A DNA stretch of 6,247 nucleotides. Origin: JAPWJZ01 sp035626855 (GTDB lineage: Bacteria > Pseudomonadota > Alphaproteobacteria > Micavibrionales > UBA2020). Shown piece after piece: positions 1 to 6,096 of this stretch. How positions within the stretch are numbered: the stretch's first letter is position 1; the number at the start of each line of letters is the position of its first letter. The DNA is taken from NCBI GenBank assembly GCA_035626855.1, contig DASPMW010000145.1, positions 1 to 6,247 on the forward strand, read 5' to 3'. Both the position numbers and the translations under genes were made by a program. Below the pieces are notes generated by a model that had not been told where the DNA came from, did no database searches, and was given only the letters and a program-made list of their open reading frames with translations.

Positions 1-2788
1 CTGCCGGAGCTGCGGGCGCAGGCGCCGGGGGCGCGGGCGGCGGCGCGGACATTACAGCGCTCGGCGAGGCAGGCTTGGCGGGAGCGGGCACCTGGTTCGG
101 GTATTTGCGCTTGGCGATGGTGATGAGCAGCTTGCGCAGGACTTCCGGGTTGACGGGCTTGCTGATGTAATCATCCATGCCCGCGTCGCGGCAGCGCTGG
201 ATATCCTCGCGCCCGACGTTGCCGGTCATGGCGACGATGGTGGTCTTCGCCTTCACGGGGTCGGGCAGGCGGCGGATCATCTGCGTCGCCATCACGCCGT
301 CGATCTGCGGCATTTCCATGTCCATCAGGATCACGTCGAAGGCGATGTTCTTCAGCTCGGTCATCGCCGCTTCCGCACCGCCCACCGTCACGATCTTGTG
401 GCCATCCTTTTCAAGGAGGCCGGCAACCACGCGCTGGTTGATGATGTTGTCGTCAACGACGAGCAGCTTGAGCGGGATGACGCCCTGCGCCGCCGCCTCC
501 GCCGCGAGCTGCGCCTCGCCGACGCCGTATTCCATCGAGAGGATAAAGTAGAAGACCGTGCCTTCGCCCATTTTTGAAGCGATCTGGATCGACGATCCCA
601 TTGCTTCGACGAGGCGCTTGCAGATCGAAAGGCCCAAGCCCGTGCCGCCGAACTTGCGCGCGGTCGTCGCATCCGCCTGCTGGTAGGGCTGGAACAGTTT
701 CTTCTGCACGTCCTCGGTGATGCCGATGCCGGTATCCTTCACGCCGAAATAGATGCGCGGTTTCTTGGCGGTCTTGTCATGCGCCTTGATAATGAGAGTG
801 ACGCCGCCCTTGTCGGTGAACTTGATCGCGTTGGAAATCAGGTTCAGCATGATCTGACGGAGGCGCGTCGGGTCGCCCTTCAGCGCGGCGGGGCATTCTG
901 GATCGATCTCCGCCTTCAGGTAGATCTTCTTTTCCTCCGCGCGGCCCGACATCAGCAGCACGACCGATTCAGCGAGCTTGTTGAGGTCGAAGTCGATGTT
1001 CTCGATCGTCATTTTGCCTTCCTCGACCTTGGAGAGGTCAAGGATGTCGTTCAGCAGCGTCAGCAGCGCGTCGCCGGAATACTGGATGGTCTTAGCATAT
1101 TCCTTCTGCTTGTCGCTGAGCGGCGTGTCGAGCAGCAGGCGGATCATGCCCATCACGCCCGTCATCGGCGTGCGGATCTCGTGGGAAATGACGGCGAGGA
1201 AGTCGGACTTCGCCTTGTTCGCGTTATCGGCTGCTTCCTTGGCGCGGCGCATCGCTTGGATGCGCTCCTGCTCGCGGTTGCGGAGATCCGCCATCAGTTC
1301 TTTCTCGCGCTGGAGGACGCCGAGCATGCGGGTCTGGTCGGCGAGCTCTTTCGTCTTGCGCAGCTCCATTTCCTCCTCGCGGCGGCGGCGGGATTCCGTG
1401 ACTTCGTGCAGGTGCATCGCCTCCGACACCGCGAGGTTGCGCAGCGCGCTGAAGGAGAGCAGCGAGAGGTGCAGGATGAAGGCGATCCAGTAGTAGTTGA
1501 TGCCGGAGACCGAATAATTCGAAATGCCCGACACCGACGCCTCGGTCAGGATCGCCCCGCCCGCCAGCAGCACCCAGGCGAAGGTATAGGGGATGGCGAG
1601 CGGTCGCGGCGCCTTGAGGATCGTCATGCCGCCGACGACGGCGATGATGACCGGCACCACGATCGGCGTGAAGCGGATGAGCAGCATGTTCAGGAAATCT
1701 GCCATCGGCTCGATCAGGCTGCCGGCAAGCGCCAGCACGCCGATGATGGCGGTCGCAATATTGAGCACCGTGCGCTCGCGGCTTTTGCTGTCCTTGGCGA
1801 CCAGGACGAGGCGCGACAGGGTGAGCGCCGCGATGGCCGCGCCCGCCTGCACAAGATCGAGATACTGCGCGGCCGTATTGTTGCCGTGCGGGATGATTTC
1901 GTCGGAGGTGCGGAAGATAAAGTATTTCATGGCGACATAAATAATCAGGCAGGCCGGGATCGCCTGCTTGTAGTTCAGCCAGAATACCAGGAACAGGATG
2001 CACACAGCGCCCGCGCCGATGCGCACGACATTCGCGTAAAGCAGCTGCTGATCATGGATCGGGGAGAAGACGGCGGGTTCCTCGAGATGCATGTCGAGCG
2101 CGACCGGCGCGCCGGGCGCGGGCTCGATATAGACGCCGAGGATGCGGCCGCGGTTGGGCTCGAAGTCGAAGGGGATGGCGTTGCGCGTCTGGCCCTTGAC
2201 CTGCACCTTGTAGGGCGCGAGGCGGCCGTCAAGCACCAGCGGCTGTTCGGGCGCGGCGTCGGTGTAGAGCGAGATGCGGTCGGCCGTGCCGATGGTGCCC
2301 GACATACGCGAGCCGAAATCGATGACCCACTGGCTTTTGGCGAGGTTGCGGTTGAACACGCCGAACAGGATCCAGTAGCCGCGGCGGGAATGGCCGAGAT
2401 AGATCTGCTCGGCCTGGGGCGCATTGCCGAGGCCCGCGCGGAACTGGGCCATGACTTGCGCGAACGACATCTGCTTCGATGCGTCCTCGAACACCTTGGC
2501 CGAAGGCGCGATGTCGTAGAGCGAGGATTTGGACGACAGGTAAATCGGCCGGAAGGCGGGCGGGGCGCCGACGGGGGTGACGGCGACGCCGCCCAGGTTC
2601 TGCACCGGGGCGACCGGCTGGACGGGAACGACCGGCTGCGCGACCGGCGGCGCGCCGCCGAGCTTGCCGGTCAGGGGGCCCGTGCCGCTTTGCGCCGGCG
2701 CGGCTGCGGGCGCCTGCGCATGGCCGGTGTCGCCGCCCGCGAATGCGAGAAGCAATACCAGCAGCGATGCCCGCCATATTCCGCCCAA
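1..2788 (-). CDS. Hybrid sensor histidine kinase with 7TMR-DISM sensor and receiver domain (3' end outside window)
   Basis: An inner-membrane sensor that autophosphorylates on His and passes the phosphate to its own receiver. One uninterrupted frame gives 929 codons before the left edge. Residues 1-26 are a signal peptide ending in HAQA, 27-78 a Pro/Val/Ala-rich linker, and about 90-240 a periplasmic domain placed like 7TMR-DISMED2. Seven hydrophobic helices lie between 254 and 450, and a charged coiled coil spans 458-525. HisKA carries the H-box SHEIRTP with His536. HATPase_c has the N-box (Asn653), the G1 box DTGIGI (Asp685) and the G2 box GGTGLGL (714-720). The receiver has Asp779/Asp780, phospho-acceptor Asp823, Thr855 and Lys877. 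All catalytic residues are present. After about residue 893 an Ala/Pro-rich stretch runs off the window; such linkers often lead to an Hpt domain, which is inference here. The start is TTG: the frame has no usable ATG before the periplasmic domain, and TTG gives a clean signal peptide. Ligand and output are unknown. Confidence 0.93.
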   Translation of the reverse strand, partial: MGGIWRASLLVLLLAFAGGDTGHAQAPAAAPAQSGTGPLTGKLGGAPPVAQPVVPVQPVAPVQNLGGVAVTPVGAPPAFRPIYLSSKSSLYDIAPSAKVFEDASKQMSFAQVMAQFRAGLGNAPQAEQIYLGHSRRGYWILFGVFNRNLAKSQWVIDFGSRMSGTIGTADRISLYTDAAPEQPLVLDGRLAPYKVQVKGQTRNAIPFDFEPNRGRILGVYIEPAPGAPVALDMHLEEPAVFSPIHDQQLLYANVVRIGAGAVCILFLVFWLNYKQAIPACLIIYVAMKYFIFRTSDEIIPHGNNTAAQYLDLVQAGAAIAALTLSRLVLVAKDSKSRERTVLNIATAIIGVLALAGSLIEPMADFLNMLLIRFTPIVVPVIIAVVGGMTILKAPRPLAIPYTFAWVLLAGGAILTEASVSGISNYSVSGINYYWIAFILHLSLLSFSALRNLAVSEAMHLHEVTESRRRREEEMELRKTKELADQTRMLGVLQREKELMADLRNREQERIQAMRRAKEAADNANKAKSDFLAVISHEIRTPMTGVMGMIRLLLDTPLSDKQKEYAKTIQYSGDALLTLLNDILDLSKVEEGKMTIENIDFDLNKLAESVVLLMSGRAEEKKIYLKAEIDPECPAALKGDPTRLRQIMLNLISNAIKFTDKGGVTLIIKAHDKTAKKPRIYFGVKDTGIGITEDVQKKLFQPYQQADATTARKFGGTGLGLSICKRLVEAMGSSIQIASKMGEGTVFYFILSMEYGVGEAQLAAEAAAQGVIPLKLLVVDDNIINQRVVAGLLEKDGHKIVTVGGAEAAMTELKNIAFDVILMDMEMPQIDGVMATQMIRRLPDPVKAKTTIVAMTGNVGREDIQRCRDAGMDDYISKPVNPEVLRKLLITIAKRKYPNQVPAPAKPASPSAVMSAPPPAPPAPAPAAPA
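2611..2650 (-). repeat. Short tandem-like repeat coding Gln-Pro-Val units in the kinase linker
   Basis: Ten-base units cgaccggctg occur at 2611-2620 and 2629-2638, with a one-mismatch copy at 2641-2650 (plus-strand reading). On the coding strand they give Gln-Pro-Val motifs in the linker between the signal peptide and the periplasmic domain of the kinase (protein text QPVVPVQPVAPVQ). The units lie in frame, so gain or loss of an 18- or 12-base step would change linker length without a frameshift. Confidence 0.6.
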
Positions 2789-2798
2789 AATTACCCCC
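2789..2798 (-). promoter_or_regulatory. Ribosome binding site supporting the TTG start of the histidine kinase
   Basis: On the minus strand a GGGGG run (2794-2798) lies five bases upstream of the TTG at 2786-2788. It is a G-rich and imperfect Shine-Dalgarno match. An ATG a little downstream (2775-2777) is in another frame and would not give the kinase. The next in-frame ATG is inside the periplasmic domain, so it would lose the signal peptide. Confidence 0.45.
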
Positions 2799-2823
2799 GG
2801 AAACCGGCCTTCAGGAGCGAAGG

Positions 2824-2952
2824 TCAGTAGAATAACGGAAACAGCATCGCAACGAGCGCCGCAACCGCGATCACGGACCAGGTCGCAAACCGGGTGAAGA
2901 CCACCCAGTTATGCCATGCCTTCTCCGTGTGCTTGTCCATATTGGTATCCAT
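2824..2952 (-). CDS. aa3-type cytochrome c oxidase subunit IV, small bacterial form
   Basis: Encodes 42 residues with one C-terminal transmembrane helix. The N-terminal part MDTNMDKHTEKAWHNWVVF is polar and rich in His, Lys and Trp. The helix runs from about residue 22 to 40 and ends FPLFY. This matches the size and pattern of the small bacterial subunit IV (COX4_pro_2 family, called ctaH in Paracoccus), a single-helix accessory subunit of the aa3 terminal oxidase in the inner membrane. In Paracoccus it is not needed for catalysis. I chose the ATG at 2950-2952 because it gives the family's usual length; ATGs at 2938-2940 and 2962-2964 are alternatives. An in-frame ATG at 3043-3045 would add 31 unrelated residues and lies upstream of the candidate promoter. 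The catalytic oxidase subunits are not in this window. The histidine kinase follows after 35 bases on the same strand. Confidence 0.82.
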   Translation of the reverse strand: MDTNMDKHTEKAWHNWVVFTRFATWSVIAVAALVAMLFPLFY

Positions 2953-2981
2953 CGAACTTACCATCCGCTTGAGAAAACTTG

Positions 2982-3000
2982 GAAAGGCAGGACGCCTTTC
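2982..3000 (-). other. Small hairpin at the predicted 5' end of the subunit IV leader
   Basis: GAAAGGC (2982-2988) and GCCTTTC (2994-3000) are perfect inverted arms of seven bases around a five-base loop. If transcription starts near 3001 as the candidate promoter suggests, this stem-loop would form the very 5' end of the mRNA. It is too short and has no following T-run, so it is not a terminator. Confidence 0.35.
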
Positions 3001-3007
3001 TTCCACG

Positions 3008-3036
3008 AGAATAACGGCCTTCCCGCGGTTACTCAA
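3008..3036 (-). promoter_or_regulatory. Candidate sigma70-like promoter for the subunit IV / histidine kinase unit
   Basis: Reading the minus strand, TTGAGT (3031-3036) and TATTCT (3008-3013) are separated by exactly 17 bases. Each hexamer matches the sigma70 consensus at four of six positions. Transcription would begin near 3001 and leave a leader of about 50 bases before the ATG at 2952. This is a consensus match only. Confidence 0.4.
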
Positions 3037-3140
3037 CATTAGCATGAGAATTTTAACAAAATATGACTGGAATATCTGGATTTTAGCCGCGCCGGGCGTT
3101 AGTGTCTGTAGAGTTAATCTGTCAAAGCCGCGGTCGCCCG

Positions 3141-4682
3141 ATGTCCAGAGTCTTTTTACCTGCCTGTTTTTCGATAATCATTTCCCTTCTCGCCGTAACT
3201 ACGCCTGTTTTGGCCGAATTGGGCCCGAAAAACGGCGACACCTGGACCCCGCAATTGCCGGGTCCGGCGCCTGCGGTCGCCAACCCGCTGGTTGTCGCCG
3301 ATGTGGTGGTCGACAAGGAAGCTGAAAACTCGGTCGTCGCGCGCGAAAAGGCGATCGCCGATTCCCGCCGCGAAGCGTTCCGGAAACTGGCCGAGCGCAA
3401 TATGTCGCCCGCCGAATTCAAGAAATTCAAGCTGCCCAAGGATACCGAGATCGCGACCCTCGTGCAGGATTTCGAGATCCAGGACGAGCAGATGTCATCG
3501 ACCCGCTATGTCGGGACCTTCACGGTGCGTTTCCGGGATGCCGTGCGCAACTATATCGACGTGAAGGACGACCCCGCGCCGCAGGTGAATGTCGCGTCGG
3601 AAGACACGCGCACAAACTATGTCCAGATCCAGCCGGGTGAATCCGTGCCGCCCGCGGAAAGCGTTGAGGAAGCGCCGCTTGCGGACGACGGCATGAGCAC
3701 GACCGCGCCGGCCGACCCGCAGGAAGCGATGGAAAGCCGCAGCGATTGGAAAGAATCCGTTTACGGCCAGAAGGGGCGTCCGAGCCTTGTGCGCGCGGAC
3801 GGTCCCGTCGTCACCTCCGATGCGGAGCCCATCGCGAAATCCGTGCTGATCCTGCCCTATTACGAGAACATGGACGGGCAGACGCTGCTCTGGGAAGAAA
3901 GCAATCCCTGGCTGCTGATGTGGCAGGGCGCGCTGCCGAAGACCTCGTCCGGCCGCCAGTTCTATGTGCCGCTCGGCGATATCAGCGACATCTCCGCGGG
4001 CAACAGCAACGGCGTCTGGGAAGGCGATTACCGCGCGATCGACAAGCTGCTGAAAAATTATGGCGCGGAGCAGGCGGTGCTGGCCGTCGCCAATCGCTCG
4101 GGTCCGGATCTCACGATCGAAATCTACACCTACAGCCATAAAAACCTGCGCCGCCGCGATACGCTGAAGCCCTACGCCGCCGAAATGGCGCAGACCGAAG
4201 CCTTCCGCCGCGGCATCAGCGAAACGGTGAGCTACCTGCAATCGGCCCCCGCGAAACGCCCCTCGCTCGTCACGGAAACCGTGACGACGACCACGACCAC
4301 CACGCTCCGTGGCCGCCCCTCCCTGCAGACCGTCATCGTCGACAGCCATGGCGAGGACATCCCGGCGGCGAGCGGCTATGTGCCCGGCACCGCCTGGTCG
4401 CCGACGCTCGCGGCCGCCGCGACGCGCATCTCCGCTTCCATGCAGTTCAACGACAGCCGCAGCTGGATGGAAATGCAAAAGCGCCTTGCCGGCATGAACC
4501 CGCCCGTGAAGGTCGAAGTCAATGCGCTGAGCGCGCGCAGCGTCGATTTCACGCTGACCTCGAGCGCCCCGCTCGGCGCCGTGAAGCAGGCGTTTTATTC
4601 GCGCGGCATCGAGCTGGATCCGCCGATGATGCAGGCCGGCCGTCCCGTCTATGACTTGCGCCTCTCGCCGCTGACGCGCTAG
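3141..4682 (+). CDS. DUF2066 domain-containing exported protein
   Basis: Encodes 513 residues. Residues 1-25 (MSRVFLPACF to TPVLA) are a signal peptide, so the product is probably periplasmic or envelope-associated. The N-terminal conserved region, about 51-137, has the DUF2066 pattern: VVADVVVDKEAENSVVAREKA, then a REAFRKLAE helix and a strand ending in YVGTFTVRF. A second conserved part from about 233 (SVLILPYYENMDGQTLLWEE) to 367 matches the rest of the family. The tail from about 415 resembles a small alpha/beta module. An unusual segment at 373-395 holds seven consecutive Thr residues (382-388) between two RPSL motifs; a third RPSL is at 213-216. DUF2066 has no established biochemical role. 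The gene is commonly found just upstream of hda-type genes, as here. A GTG at 3102 would add 13 residues before the signal peptide, so I prefer the ATG at 3141, though it has no clear Shine-Dalgarno. Confidence 0.85.
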   Translation: MSRVFLPACFSIIISLLAVTTPVLAELGPKNGDTWTPQLPGPAPAVANPLVVADVVVDKEAENSVVAREKAIADSRREAFRKLAERNMSPAEFKKFKLPKDTEIATLVQDFEIQDEQMSSTRYVGTFTVRFRDAVRNYIDVKDDPAPQVNVASEDTRTNYVQIQPGESVPPAESVEEAPLADDGMSTTAPADPQEAMESRSDWKESVYGQKGRPSLVRADGPVVTSDAEPIAKSVLILPYYENMDGQTLLWEESNPWLLMWQGALPKTSSGRQFYVPLGDISDISAGNSNGVWEGDYRAIDKLLKNYGAEQAVLAVANRSGPDLTIEIYTYSHKNLRRRDTLKPYAAEMAQTEAFRRGISETVSYLQSAPAKRPSLVTETVTTTTTTTLRGRPSLQTVIVDSHGEDIPAASGYVPGTAWSPTLAAAATRISASMQFNDSRSWMEMQKRLAGMNPPVKVEVNALSARSVDFTLTSSAPLGAVKQAFYSRGIELDPPMMQAGRPVYDLRLSPLTR

Positions 4683-5366
4683 ATGAAGCCGCAGCAGTTG
4701 CCCTTCGACCTCGGCCACCGGCCTGCCTTCGAGCGCGAGGATCTCTGGGTGTCTGAATCGAACCGCGACGCGGTTGCCTGGCTCGACAAATATCCCGGCT
4801 GGCCGGCGCCGGCCCTCATTCTTTACGGGCCGCCCGCGTCCGGCAAAACGCATCTCTGCCATGTGTTCCAGAACCAGACGGATGCTGTCTGCATCACGCC
4901 CGCGACGATCAATGATTTTCGCGGCGTGAATGATTTCCCGCAGACCAGCATCATCGACGATGCCGAGAAGATGATTGGTGAAACGGAGTCTGAAACGGCG
5001 CTGTTCCACACCTGGAACCGCGCCAAGGAAGAAGGCGCGCAGCTGCTGCTGACCGGCGAAAACCCGCCCGCGCGCTGGAATTTCACGCTGCCCGATTTAA
5101 AATCCCGCCTGCTCGCGGCGCCCGCGGTCGCAATCGCGCCGCCGGACGAGCAGTTGATGGCAGTCGTGCTGGCGAAGCTTTTCTCCGACCGCCAGCTTGC
5201 GGTCCCCGCCGAAGTGATTTCTTTCATCACCGCCCGCATCGAGCGCAGCTTCAAGACGGTCAATGACCTCGTCACCGAAATCGACCGGCAATCCCTCTCC
5301 CAAAAACGCCCGGTGACCGTACCGCTGGTGCGGGAGATTTTGCAGGGGCAGGGGATGCTGCTCTGA
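4683..5366 (+). CDS. hdaA: HdaA, DnaA-related regulatory inactivator of replication initiation
   Basis: Encodes 227 residues, close to the usual Hda length: the AAA+ part of DnaA without its DNA-binding domain IV. Known Hda proteins bind the DNA polymerase sliding clamp and stimulate ATP hydrolysis by DnaA, which prevents re-initiation at oriC. The sequence shows a clamp-binding motif QLPFDL at residues 5-10, Walker A GPPASGKT at 49-56, Walker B SIIDDAE at 89-95, a sensor I segment LLLTGEN at 121-127, a box VII-like DLKSRL at 138-143 with Arg142 as the likely finger, and sensor II around ERSF with Arg188. All core motifs look intact. The ATG follows the TAG of the DUF2066 gene with no base between them, and there is no Shine-Dalgarno of its own, so translation is probably coupled. 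A DnaA paralogue or a DnaC-type loader is less likely given the N-terminal clamp motif and the length. Confidence 0.93.
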   Translation: MKPQQLPFDLGHRPAFEREDLWVSESNRDAVAWLDKYPGWPAPALILYGPPASGKTHLCHVFQNQTDAVCITPATINDFRGVNDFPQTSIIDDAEKMIGETESETALFHTWNRAKEEGAQLLLTGENPPARWNFTLPDLKSRLLAAPAVAIAPPDEQLMAVVLAKLFSDRQLAVPAEVISFITARIERSFKTVNDLVTEIDRQSLSQKRPVTVPLVREILQGQGMLL

Positions 5367-5385
5367 CGCCCATCACAAAGGCGAA

Positions 5386-5480
5386 GCCACCCCGACGAAG
5401 GTCGGGGTCCAGCTAGACCGCTAGCGCAATTGTCGCGATAGAAGTTTTATAAACTGGACCCCGACTTTCGTCGGGGTGGC
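5386..5480. repeat. Palindromic repeat element with 27-base inverted arms (REP/MITE-like)
   Basis: The left arm 5386-5412 and right arm 5454-5480 are inverted copies matching at 26 of 27 positions, around a 41-base centre. Each arm is itself a small hairpin: CCCCGAC and GTCGGGG around a four-base loop. The centre contains a further perfect five-base stem, GCTAG (5412-5416) with CTAGC (5421-5425). Arms of the form GACCCCG...CGGGGT are a style of dispersed intergenic repeat seen in many alphaproteobacteria; that this one is multi-copy is inference. I see no target-site duplication and no coding capacity. Confidence 0.75.
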
Positions 5481-5514
5481 GGCTGTGGAGAAACGGGTAA
5501 GGCCGCCATTTTTT
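5478..5514 (+). terminator. Candidate rho-independent terminator downstream of hdaA
   Basis: GGCGGC (5478-5483) pairs with GCCGCC (5502-5507). One A and then six T residues (5509-5514) follow on the plus strand. The stem is GC-only, but the 18-base loop is long, so folding is less certain than in a standard terminator. The first three bases belong to the right arm of the upstream palindromic repeat. It would stop plus-strand transcription before the convergent gene. Confidence 0.45.
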
Positions 5515-5516
5515 CC

Positions 5517-5593
5517 TGTCATCCTGAGCGCAGCGAAGGTTCTCTCTTGCTCGCGGCAAGAAGGAGGGATCCTTCGCTGCGCTCAGGATGACA
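5517..5593. repeat. Long stem-loop repeat with perfect 23-base inverted arms
   Basis: The left arm 5517-5539 (TGTCATCCTGAGCGCAGCGA and three more bases) is the exact reverse complement of 5571-5593. The 31-base centre pairs further: 5541-5542 with 5568-5569, then several more pairs including G-U, and an inner stem CTTGC (5546-5550) with GCAAG (5556-5560). The motif TCATCCTGAGCG-AGCGAAGGATC is a familiar dispersed intergenic sequence in many bacterial genomes. It is unrelated in sequence to the repeat just upstream. On transcripts of either strand it would form one long hairpin, and it ends five bases from the stop codon of the minus-strand gene. Confidence 0.8.
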
Positions 5594-5598
5594 ATGAA

Positions 5599-6084
5599 TT
5601 AAGGCCGCGGGTTGCGGTCCCATTTGTATTTCAGGTTGCTGTCGATATCGGCCATGCCGCGCACGCCTTCGTCGATGGCGGTCTTGATGCGGCGGTCGAT
5701 GCGGCCGAGTTTCGTCAGGTCTTTTTTGTATTCGTGCTTCTGCAGCGTGACCTTTACCGGCAGGTCGAGCGTCGGCAAAATTTTCTGCTCGAAAAACTTG
5801 GTGAAGGGGCTGCGCGCATCGCCGGTGACGGGCAGGGCGATTTCGTCCGCGCCCAGCTTCGCCGCGATCTCCGCCATGCGGGTCACGCTCTTCGTGATTT
5901 TTTCGGTGACGCCTTTGTGGAACCAGGTTTCGGCGGGATTGTACCAGGTGGTCGCCGCCGCGAAATGCCGCGCCTGCTTCACCATTTCCTTCACGAGCGC
6001 CTGCTCGGGATATTGCGCGTGGCGGCGGAAGGCGTCGCTGAGTTCGATCGTGTCAATCTTGCGCTGAAAGCCGGGCTGGGTCAT
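5599..6084 (-). CDS. Hypothetical protein, 161 residues, family not recognised
   Basis: I do not recognise this protein. It is soluble-looking: no signal peptide, no hydrophobic segment long enough to cross a membrane, and no cysteine. It is rich in Lys, Arg, Glu and Asp. The first half looks helical with an aromatic cluster around residues 40-55 (HFAAATTWYNPAETWFHKG). A middle stretch GADEIALPVTGDARSPF (about 79-95) has the look of strand-turn structure. The C-terminal third (LQKHEYKKDLTKLGRIDRRI, about 114-133) is basic, which might suit binding to nucleic acid or to an acidic partner; this is a guess from composition. The start ATG at 6082-6084 has a good ribosome binding site. The stop of the upstream gene is 11 bases away, so the two are very probably one operon. 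Codon use resembles the neighbours, with no sign of transfer. Confidence 0.75.
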   Translation of the reverse strand: MTQPGFQRKIDTIELSDAFRRHAQYPEQALVKEMVKQARHFAAATTWYNPAETWFHKGVTEKITKSVTRMAEIAAKLGADEIALPVTGDARSPFTKFFEQKILPTLDLPVKVTLQKHEYKKDLTKLGRIDRRIKTAIDEGVRGMADIDSNLKYKWDRNPRP

Positions 6085-6090
6085 GGCGGG

Positions 6091-6096
6091 TTCCTT
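6091..6096 (-). promoter_or_regulatory. Shine-Dalgarno of the 161-residue gene
   Basis: AAGGAA on the minus strand lies six bases before the ATG at 6082-6084, a near-ideal spacing. Its first base is also part of the TAA stop (6096-6098) of the upstream gene, which points to a compact operon. It fixes the start of the downstream gene. Confidence 0.75.

Larger units (their letters stand above)
2953..3140. other. Divergent intergenic region between the oxidase subunit IV and DUF2066 genes
   Basis: This 188-base stretch separates two divergent transcription units. It is visibly richer in A and T than the genes on either side, above all from 3037 to 3120, as expected of a promoter region. The minus-strand side has a reasonable promoter match. 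For the plus strand I found no convincing -35/-10 pair; GTTAAT at 3113-3118 is a weak -10 candidate with no good -35. Confidence 0.7.

Noticed and set aside
2229..2777. A 182-codon minus-strand frame starting at an ATG near the kinase start
   Set aside because: It overlaps the kinase in another register and gives an Arg/Pro/Gly-rich product without motifs, while the kinase frame gives a proper signal peptide and sensor domain.
779..2830. A 683-codon open frame on the plus strand across the kinase gene
   Set aside because: It is antisense to a continuous minus-strand frame with every histidine kinase and receiver motif. Its own translation is Arg/Asp/His-rich low-complexity text with no recognisable domain, as expected of an antisense frame in GC-rich DNA.
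2953..3045. An N-terminal extension of the oxidase subunit IV gene from the ATG at 3043-3045
   Set aside because: The extra 31 residues do not resemble the family, which is about 40 residues long, and the extension would start upstream of the candidate promoter.
3098..3124. A perfect TTGACA on the minus strand at 3119-3124 as a promoter
   Set aside because: No acceptable -10 hexamer lies 16-18 bases away; the best match (ACTAAC region) agrees at only about three positions.
3495..5009. A 504-codon open frame on the minus strand across the DUF2066 gene and hdaA
   Set aside because: It is the antisense shadow of two genes with clear family motifs. It is Arg/Gly/His-rich, has no ribosome binding site of note, and spans the junction of two genes.
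5413..5453. The 41-base centre of the first palindrome as an attachment site or small RNA
   Set aside because: It has a five-base stem and CTAG pairs but no duplication at its edges, no nearby integrase and no promoter-terminator pair.
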